A stretch of 64,000 nucleotides of DNA from Helicoverpa zea (taxonomy: Eukaryota; Arthropoda; Insecta; Lepidoptera; Noctuidae). The stretch is taken from assembly GCF_022581195.2 (NCBI RefSeq), contig NC_061473.1, forward strand, positions 7,006,001 through 7,070,000, written 5' to 3'. This document shows, in pieces, positions 56,943-64,000 of this stretch. The notes below the pieces were generated by a model that ran no database searches, was not told the origin of the DNA, and saw only the letters and a list, made by a program, of their open reading frames with translations. The position numbers and the translations under genes are program-made. Position 1 is the stretch's first letter. The number at the start of each line of letters is the position of its first letter.

Positions 56943-57123
56943 TGTTAAAAATATTAAGTATAATTACAATGTAATTCCACCATAGAGTCTTAAGTTTTGT
57001 CTATTGGCAACTTTGAGCTGTCAACTCTCTTACCCAAAAAACTGTATTATGGTTCCTACGTTGTGCTAACAAATAAAATACTTTTCGCTGATTTATCACT
57101 GTATTGTTTATTTTATTACGACA
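56943..57123 (+). repeat. Copia 3' LTR
   Basis: Begins TGTTAAAAATATTAAG right after a GGGGGGGCGG purine tract and ends TTACGACA at 57123. The TG...CA ends and position after RNase H identify it. Contains AATAAAATA (about 57071), a plausible polyadenylation signal. 181 bp. Confidence 0.8.
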
Positions 57124-58068
57124 GTCCATTTCGAATTTATTGAGTGCTTTATGAGCATAGAGCTATGCCAGTCTAAACACGAATCTTCTATAAATAACCT
57201 AAAAACTTCAATTTTCTTGAAATCTTCTTCGATTTCCAAACGTGCACATTCTGCTTCAAAAATAGTCATCCACTGCGACACATTAGTAATCTTGCTATTG
57301 AATTCGTCTATAACAAATTTTTCTGCAACTTTCGCCATATTAAAAGATTTTGGTGAATCTTTCTTTACTTTAGAGAGGTTTTCCATGATTCTTACAAGAG
57401 ATTCTTCTGACAATTCTGTAGTAGAACTTTGAAGTTTTGTTTGTTCCTCCAATAGGTATCCCATAAATTGTTTATTTCCATCTTCATCACAATAAATAGC
57501 CTTCATCTCTGGGTTCATAGATATCCACACCTGTCGCTTTTAATGTCGTTTTTGTAATGTAGTTTTTACTTTCTGAAAGATTTGGGTTTGTGTTATCTTA
57601 TCATGTAATTTAACAGGTTGTAACCTTTCTGGGATCGCATAGGTGTGGCCTTCTATATCCGTGATTGACGTTACGCAAATGATATTCGTTATTACATCGT
57701 CACTGGCTTTCACCATGAACTCGAATCTTAATTTTTCCATTATTCTTTATAACCAGCTATAAAAATGTTGTTTTATAATGTGTTAATTATCCTTGGATAT
57801 GGAGGTAAACCTAGAACCACATGTGTTGCTCTGAAAGAGTGGAGGTTTATTTATTAAATCACTTCTTAACAAAACTTTTACATAACATACTTATCACAAA
57901 ACTTTTATTTAACTTACCTGAAAGAGAAACAACATTTAAAGCTATTGCTTTACCTCACGTTTCTTAAAATAATGAACTTAATTCAACTTAACCTTAAATC
58001 TTAACTTATCTCACAAGTCTCCACAGATTAAAAATAGGTCACAGATAAATCATACAAACGATACAGGC
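57124..58068 (-). pseudogene. Ty3/gypsy-type gag, copy 2
   Basis: The same gag 5' half and leader as copy 1 (37080-38018 plus 43231-43306). Gag starts MEKLRFEFMVKASDDVITNI at 57738-57740; a stop at 57540-57542 precedes WISMNPEMKAIYCDEDG; it continues to SCLDWHSSMLIKHSINSKWT. The copia LTR truncates it at 57124. Unlike copy 1 it lacks the LINE, lacks the two palindromes and has 10 extra bases near 57575. Confidence 0.82.
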
Positions 58069-58634
58069 TAAACGAAGTGTAAACGCACTTTGTTTACATA
58101 TATATTTACTAGCGGTATATCGAAAACCGTTAAGTAAAAGTGTGTCATTACCTTTTTGATTTTTGTCAATGATAAACTCACTTTCCATATTTTAAGTAAT
58201 AATAAGCAAATTCACCACAATATTTTAGTAATTTACAAGTAACAACATCACAATAGACGATAATTAATAACTGACGTTTAAAATAACTGAACTACCTTCA
58301 TTTTAATAAAATCATTTATGACCACTGTTAGCAATTTTTTTAAACAATTTGTTTTTGCAGTGAATACAAGGTTAGTATATAGTATTTCAGATTGTAGATA
58401 CTGAGTGCAAAGTACTGAACATAAATGCCAATTATCCTGACAGAGTTCATGAACAATCAATTTTCAATAGTTCTTTCATTAAGACCGAACTGCGCAGGCT
58501 ATATGAATTGGACAGTATTATCAGATAGAAAAAAAATGACATTTTAATTAAACAACCATTATGATTTTAATATTCAAATTCTTTATTAAATAATATAATT
58601 TCAATTATTTATAATTTGTAAACTGAAGGCAACG
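58069..58634. other. AT-rich non-coding stretch
   Basis: Nothing recognised. Confidence 0.4.
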
Positions 58635-58816
58635 GACGAGCAAGCACAGCGTAGGACGTCCACCAACGAGGTGGACAGACGACCTTATAAAGGTCGCCGG
58701 AAGACGCTGGATGCAGGTCGCTTCCAACAGGTATCTGTGGAGATCAAAGGGGGAGGCCTATGTTCAGCAGTGGACGTCCTATGGCTGAGATGATGATGAT
58801 GATGATGATGATGAAA
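58635..58816 (+). mobile_element. 5'-truncated RTE-clade LINE tail
   Basis: Encodes the RT C-terminus VGRPPTRWTDDLIKVAGRRW, then SKGEAYVQQWTSYG and a stop at 58786-58788, followed by a (GATGAT)n tail. Same family as the insertion at 48252-48440. Confidence 0.85.
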
Positions 58817-58829
58817 CTGAAGGCCCAGC

Positions 58830-59190
58830 TGTCATTTAGCATCCTTTTTTGTAATCTGAAACAAGAACTCAAAATGAAATTATCATTCGGGGATTCTGGT
58901 TATGCGTTAGGGTCTTGGCTCATGACGCCAATAATAATGCTGATAATGTGTCACTATCAGTACGTAATTCTTTAATTATACTGTAAAATTTTTTTTGTAA
59001 AAACTCTTTGCCAAACAGTTATTTCTTTTTGCAGGGTGCCTATGTAACAACTCTCCTCGAAGAAAGACGGAGAGAGAGAGACACTAATGACCTTAGTGGT
59101 AGCTTACTACAAGCTGCAACTCACAGAAGAGCAACTATTATGAATATCTTTGTATATCAACAGTTCTTCAAACCATACGGGCAGAATTGA
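58830..59190 (+). pseudogene. HARBI1-like transposase fragment
   Basis: FGDSGYALGSWLMTPI (about 58893-58940) matches the second-Asp region of HARBI1-type transposases. A possible following exon after TTTTGCAG (59036-59190) encodes an Arg/Glu-rich peptide ending at TGA 59188. Only this fragment is visible; no ends found. Confidence 0.5.
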
Positions 59191-59639
59191 GTTGCTAGGG
59201 AGTTTGTTCCACCGCTTCTGCTGCTGATTTTCAGCCTATTTTGAATAAATGACTTTATCTGTATCCTTAATTTTATGAAATAAACCTTTACCTCTGTGCA
59301 AATGATTGTCTTATTTTATTTTTTATCTTAAGAGTAGTTGCTTATATGACACAACAAATACTATAATTATTATTGCCATAATTATATTTTGAAAACAAAG
59401 TATGAGAGTTTTGCTAGAATGAAGCCAACAAGTCTGGGGAACTATTACTAGTAAATGAATACTATTTTAAAACACTTATTAATAGAACATTTCTCGCTTC
59501 AGCATCGTATGCCAACAACTCGTTCTTTTTCCATATTTTTTCAGCAGCTTTTAAATACGGACCCTTCTTCATCGTGGCCTTCTTTTCCCAATGGATCGCG
59601 ATACTAACTTCTCTATTTATTGGATGGGACTTCGTACGC

Positions 59640-60697
59640 TGTAAATAAACAGTTTTTGTAACGACGAAAGTGAAAACAATTCGGACAATAATATAGGGAA
59701 GCAAGATAACAGTGAGGAACGCATTGAACTGGGCTTGGAGCACATTTCAAGGGAAGGAGTTGCAGAAAGGAACTTATACGTTCCAAATTCATTGTTCGGA
59801 AACCCTGGAAGTAATATTGAGGAAAGAAAAGCCATAGTAATATTGGATGGAACATACATTTATGTGCAAAAAAGCAGTAACTACTCGTATAAAAAAAAGA
59901 CATTCGCTTCATAAATATAGAAATCGTATCAAACCATTCCTCATGGTATGTTGTGATGGCCATAATCGACGTACTGGGCCCGTATCCTGCCAAAAATCAG
60001 ATGCAGATATTTTAACTGACCAATTCAGTAATGCATCTAATCCTTTAAGAAAATATTTTAGAGATGTTGATGTATTTATTTTGGATAGAGGCTTTCGGGA
60101 CAGTATTTTCCTATTAGAAATTCTAAATTACTCCGTGCATTACCCTCTGTCAGTTCAGCAAGGTGAATATCAATTATCAACTGAAAATGCAAATGAATCT
60201 CGCAAAGTGACTTTATGCCGTTGGGTCGTGGAGGTTGTGAATGGGCGATTCAAGCGGGATTTTAAGTTGCTGCACAGGAATATTTTAATAGGGCCTCAAA
60301 ACATTTAATTATTGATTTCAAAGTTGCAGCAGTTCTATTATCTGTTTTGGTTGAGACAGACAGACAGAGATTGACAGAGATGATGCAAGAGAAAAACTCT
60401 TTGGCAGATTTTGTAGATGCTAATAATTTAAACAGGAGACGGGCACAGTTTCAAAGTATAACTGTAGAAAGAGATAATTATGTTGAAGACTTTCCACAAA
60501 TGGAATATAATGATTTAGTTTTGATTCCACTAGGAGTATATCAAATAAAACAGGCTCGCTCATATTATGGTGAACATGTGAGACAAGATGATTCGTATAT
60601 TATTGAAGTATGTAAGGGAGATCGACATGGAGTTACTACTCGAATTGCAAGTAACAGATTCAGAAAGGATATGGCTTCTTCGAGGCAAAATACGTAG
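59640..60697 (+). pseudogene. ISL2EU/IS5-like DDE transposase fragment
   Basis: In several frames: DGTYIYVQKSSNYSY (about 59848-59892), SLHKYRNRIKPFLMVCCDGH, KSDADILTDQFSNASNPLRK, YFRDVDVFILDRGFRD and RWVVEVVNGRFKRDF. After a frameshift near 60306 come AVLLSVLVETDRQR (approx.) and a C-terminal domain (MEYNDLVLIPLGVYQIKQAR, SYYGEHVRQDDSYIIEVCKG) to 60697. The DGTY / DRGF / VVE spacing suggests a DDE_Tnp_4 core; ISL2EU is my best family guess. Confidence 0.6.
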
Positions 60698-60732
60698 CCG
60701 CCATATAAGCCAAAAAATATATTTTGTATATA

Positions 60733-62027
60733 CGAGGGCGGGTCAATAAGTCCGTGACTTTTGGAATAAAACACAGATTTTTTGATAAATAAATCATTTT
60801 ATTTTTCAACGTAGTCCCCCTTGAGCTCTATACACTTTGTCCAACGCTTCTCCAATTTTTTTATCCCTTCCAAAAATTAGAATTTGTCGAGGTCCTCAAA
60901 ATAGGCCCTTGTTTGCGAGATGACTTCATCATTGGAGTCAAATCTTTTTCCACCAAGCCATTTCTTCAGGTTTGGGAACAAGAAGTAGTCACTCGGAGCC
61001 AAATCTGGAGAATAGGGCGGATGAGGGAGCAATTCATAGCCGAATTCATGGATTTTTGCCATGGCAACTGCACATGTGTACTTGCATTGTCTTGGTGGAA
61101 AAAAACTTTTTTCTTGGCCAAATGATTTCGGTTTTTTTTCAAATCGTATTTGAAGCGGTAGGTAATAAGGTGGCATAATATTCCCCATTGATTGTTCTTC
61201 CCTTTTGAAGGTAGTCAATGTGGATTATCCCGCGTGCATCCCAAAAAACAGTCGCCATAACTTTATTGGCTGACAAACTCACCTTGGCCTTCTTTGGTGC
61301 CGATTCACCCTTAGAAACCCACTGTTTTGACTGTTTTTTGGTCTCTGGTGTGTTGTGATGGATCCATGTTTCGTCCACTGTTACAAAACGGCGCAAAAAC
61401 TCCTCCATATTGCGATCAAACAACGCCAAACCTTCCTGTGAAGTTGTTACACGATTGCGTTTGTGGTCGACTGTGAGCAAACGCGGCACCCATCTTGCGG
61501 AAAGCTTTCTCATGCCCAAGTGATCATTCAAAATTGAAACCATTGAGCCATGCGAGATCCCTACGGCTTCCACAATCTCTTGCACTTTCAATCTTCGGTC
61601 GGCCAACACCATACCGTGGATTTTTTCGATTGTTTCGGGTGAAGAGACTTCAACTGGGCGTCCAGGGCGTTCGGCATCTTCAGTGCTTATACGGCCACAA
61701 CGAAATTCAGTAAACCACTTTTTTACGATTGAAATCAATGGTGCAGAGTCCCCATAGTATTTATCAAGCTTAGCCTTGGTTTCGGTAATGGTTTTTTTTC
61801 GCAAAAAATAATGCTTAATGAGCACACGAAATTCACTTTGTTCCATTGTTTCCTCAGATTACTGGGTAGTCTGATAAAGATAGCTGTCAAACACAATCTA
61901 ACTGACGCAGCAAGTTCAAATTTTGTCAGGAGTCACCTCATAGATGCCTGTTAACAGGAGTAGTGTTGCTTTTTCAGTAAAGAGGTCAGAAATTCAAAAA
62001 GTCACGGACTTATTGACCCGCCCTCGT
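60733..62027 (-). mobile_element. Mariner transposon, full length (1.3 kb)
   Basis: Inverted ends CGAGGGCGGGTCAATAAGTC (60733) and complement ending at 62027, flanked by TA at 60731-60732 and 62028-62029. Length 1295 bp as usual for mariner. It lies just 3' of the ISL2EU-like remnant. Confidence 0.95.
60850..61846 (-). pseudogene. Mariner DD34D transposase
   Basis: From ATG at 61844-61846: paired HTH (MEQSEFRVLIKHYFLRKKTI, EDAERPGRPVEV), the WVPRLLT linker and the first Asp in FVTVDETWIHHNTPE. The frame breaks near 61170 and again near 61110: KKVFFHQDNAS carries the second Asp and PYSPDLAPSDYFLFPNLKKW the third. A stop near 60880 truncates the tail. Two or three small lesions in an otherwise complete gene. 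Confidence 0.9.
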
Positions 62028-62029
62028 AT

Positions 62030-62396
62030 TGTAGTAGACACAACCGAAACTGGCAGAGCCGCCATTAAACAATATTGTTGTAACTGCATTGTTGGGCGCA
62101 GAACGAGGGTAGTGTGTTGTAAGAGTACGCGGGCGATAAGAGTACGCAGTGAAGCTAGCGACTAAACGGTTTGCTATTTGATGCTAACTTCAGTTGTGTT
62201 TAGACCGTCTAAGAGTGTAGGAGCGCGGTGCAAAAAAAACCAAAGGGCAATAAACCTTAATTCCGCTACTAACCACTGGATGGCAGTAGTAGGATTATTT
62301 GCATAAAAAGGGTGTGTGGTGTAAGATGACGCAGAACGAGGGTGTGTGGTGTATATCGTTATTTGTATACTCTCAATATATAATATTATTATTTTT
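62030..62396. other. Non-coding, with a 25-bp direct repeat
   Basis: GCAGAACGAGGGTAGTGTGT (62098) and GCAGAACGAGGGTGTGTGGT (62331) are related direct repeats, and GTGTGTGGTGTA occurs at 62312 and 62341. It may be the end of the transposon carrying the psq-HTH gene. Confidence 0.45.
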
Positions 62397-62407
62397 TACT
62401 TTTTCAG

Positions 62408-62668
62408 TATGTCTCGAAGAAAAAGGACTTCGGATCGAAGTCTCTGGTCCGTCAACGATCTTGAAAATGCAAGAAAACGTGTAAATGATGGCGAATCAAT
62501 AAGGAGTGTAGCCCGTTCACTTGAAGTATCTGAAGCCACTCTTCGTAAGAGATTAAAAAGAGATACTCCAGCTACCTCTCTTGGGAGGTATGACACTACA
62601 TTTTCTTTAGAGATGGAGCAAGAATTATGTGACTACATAATTTCTTTCAAAAAGGAATGCTCACTTTG
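62408..62668 (+). pseudogene. psq-type HTH, N-terminus of a pogo-like transposase
   Basis: Starts MSRRKRTSDRSLWSVNDLEN after TTTTTCAG and contains a Pipsqueak-type helix-turn-helix (GESIRSVARSLEVSEATLRK RLK), followed by MEQELCDYI as in pogo/Tigger relatives. It stops at 62668, where BEL/Pao gag begins; the CENP-B-like and DDE parts are absent. Confidence 0.75.
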
Positions 62669-63179
62669 AGCGCATGCAAAATATATTCGAGTTATCAAGA
62701 CAAGATATGAGTGATGAGACATGTCGCGAGTCATTCTTAAGTAACATCGTAAATCTTCAAAGTTTACGTACCGAATTTCAAACCGTATTAGACGTGTACA
62801 ATAATTGTGCTATTAAAGTCAATCCTAAAGCTACTGTTAGCTACCAATCTTGGATTTCGTTTGAAGAATTGTATCGTCGTATTTAACGTGTTATAAATTC
62901 ACTTAAAACAGAAAAATCGCAACTTAAGAAGACTCCTAAAAGTAACTTCCCTAAATTACCTCGTATCTTAGTTTCATTTGATGGTGACATTCGTAATTGG
63001 TCCGTATTTTATAATTGGTTTAAACGCGTCGTTCATGATAACACGCAACTATCTGATTCGGAACGCATTCATTTTCTTGTTAGTAAGCTTACTGGAAGCG
63101 CCGCTTCTCTGTGTGCAGGGATACCACCCACACCTGCGAACTATAACATTTTATGGAACTCGCTTATTGAGAAAGTATG
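62669..63179 (+). pseudogene. BEL/Pao gag fragment 2
   Basis: MQNIFELSRQDMSDETCRES onward, with a stop at 62884-62886, then LPRILVSFDGDIRNWSVFYN, SDSERIHFLVSKLTGSAASL and NYNILWNSLIEKV: the DUF1759-type N-terminal Gag of a BEL/Pao element. Abruptly ends at 63179. Confidence 0.82.
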
Positions 63180-63421
63180 ATTGAACGTGCCCACAAACGC
63201 TCTGCGACGGAACGCATCCAGTACAGCGGGGCGCGGGGGGACCACGGCGGCCATCGCGAGCAACGGACGCGGACGGCGGCGCGGAGAACATTCGGCCACA
63301 GAGAGCGCAGCGGCATACGCGTTACCGCTCGACACACTTGCAGTGCCAGTTTATTAATATACGTACTCTTGTTACAGTATAGTTGAGCCTTTTATTTTCT
63401 CAACATCTGGCGACCGTGACC
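63180..63421 (+). repeat. Probable LTR 3' part and primer-binding site
   Basis: GC-rich then AT-rich sequence ending TTTTCTCAACA at about 63407, directly followed by TCTGGCGACCGTGACCC, which resembles the primer-binding region of insect LTR retrotransposons. The left LTR edge is not visible because the gag fragment is joined here. Confidence 0.5.
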
Positions 63422-63489
63422 CTGAGAAAATGAAGATTCAAGACGCAGAATGCTGAGTGCGTCACCTATAACACGGCGAGCGAGGAATC

Positions 63490-63550
63490 GGCGGCGGCTT
63501 AATGGCGGCGGCGGCTCAATGGCGGCGGCGGCTCAATGGCGGCGGCGGGC
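63490..63550. repeat. GGC/CGG minisatellite
   Basis: GGCGGCGGCGGCTCAAT repeated three times with small differences. Confidence 0.9.
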
Positions 63551-63659
63551 ATGTGGCCATAATGAAAATGGGAAGTAAGCCTTGCATTATTTCCGTGCCA
63601 ATTGCTCATATTTCCCTTGTCTCTATTTGGTGTTATTTGGTTTCTTAGCTTTTTAATCC

Positions 63660-63900
63660 TTGAGTCAAGTTTTTTCTTATTTTCTGTTTGCGTCAATTTG
63701 CGGTAATGCTTGACCAAACGAAATTTTCATTTCAATAAACATTTGTGCCAATTTGCGCTATAGGCTTGGCCAAGTGCATCCTTTTTCATTTTCCATTTGT
63801 GTCAATTTGCGGTAATGCTTGACCAAACGTAATTTTCATTTTAATTATTCATTTGGGTCAATTTGCGGTAATGCTTGGCCAGATGCAATATCTTAATGAG
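63660..63900. repeat. Diverged short tandem repeat
   Basis: GTCAATTTGCGGTAATGCTT and variants recur at about 63692, 63751 (GCCAATTTGCGCTATAGGCT), 63803 and 63857, separated by AT-rich spacers of 30-40 bp. In the leader region after the LTR. Confidence 0.8.
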
Positions 63901-64000
63901 CTACATACGTTTCTAACAGTCTGAGGAGTATTTTAAAACTATCTCGCACGAGTTATCAAATAATCAATAAATATAATATCAAATAATAATAAATGATTTT
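63901..64000. other. AT-rich window edge
   Basis: Nothing recognised. Confidence 0.4.

Larger units (their letters stand above)
49575..57123 (+). mobile_element. Ty1/copia retrotransposon, interrupted twice
   Basis: 3' half of a copia element. RT pieces are at 49575-49774, 51048-51217 and 56001-56500; RNase H runs to 56820; a G-rich polypurine tract is at about 56930-56942; the 3' LTR is 56943-57123. Two Harbinger elements (H4, H5) are inserted 168 bp apart in the RT. The element's right edge abuts gypsy gag copy 2. No 5' LTR in place. Confidence 0.85.

Noticed and set aside
34559..57123. One continuous copia element from 34.6 to 57.1 kb
   Set aside because: The integrase fragment and RT are separated by missing coding sequence and many unrelated elements; shared origin cannot be shown from the sequence alone.
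58790..58816. GAT-repeat microsatellite as a stand-alone feature
   Set aside because: It is the 3' tail of the RTE fragment immediately upstream.

Overview
The window is eukaryotic and almost certainly from a moth or butterfly (Lepidoptera). It holds interspersed repeats I recognise from lepidopteran genomes, spliced genes with GT-AG introns, and transposable elements of nearly every insect superfamily. I found no convincing single-copy host gene, rRNA or tRNA. It is a transposon graveyard, with a few structurally intact elements, in which elements are repeatedly nested inside one another.

Layout from the left. 0-6.5 kb: a decayed BEL/Pao retrotransposon split by an intact-looking PIF/Harbinger element (H1, 1936-5087), then a broken IS630/Tc1-mariner-like transposase. 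6.9-13.6 kb: the 5' end and a frameshifted transposase of a piggyBac element; between them sits a second Harbinger (H2) with long inverted arms, one arm split by a MITE. 13.6-18.8 kb: non-coding repeats (a MITE, a Helitron-like repeat with a 123-bp tandem array, a giant hairpin). 18.9-26 kb: a hAT transposon split by a third Harbinger (H3, 20225-24787), itself carrying further insertions. 26.3-29.1 kb: a piggyBac element with an intact 675-aa transposase. 29.4-36.2 kb: fragments of hAT, two Ty3/gypsy gag genes, a MADF-BESS gene, copia integrase and another IS630-like transposase. 36.2-43.3 kb: a Ty3/gypsy gag-protease remnant interrupted by a 5.2-kb LINE. 43.8-49.3 kb: a Harbinger MITE and a many-exon P-element (THAP9-like) transposase pseudogene. 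49.5-57.1 kb: a Ty1/copia element with 3' LTR, split by two Harbingers (H4 and H5); H5 is split by an element with TATA target duplications, which is split by a FLYWCH-MULE. 57.1-64 kb: a second copy of the gypsy gag, an RTE tail, HARBI1-like and ISL2EU-like fragments, a mariner, a psq-HTH fragment, a BEL gag fragment, and an LTR with primer-binding site.

The dominant biology is PIF/Harbinger. Five elements (H1-H5) retain a transposase and a MADF(-BESS) gene on opposite strands; in H1, H2 and H3 the two genes are interleaved, each occupying an intron of the other. Four of the five, plus the H5 and P-element insertions, sit in other elements' coding sequence with visible target-site duplications. 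Removing the insert plus one duplication returns an open reading frame in every case tested. The nesting therefore dates itself, and a second gypsy copy at 57.1-58.1 kb gives the unoccupied site for the LINE.
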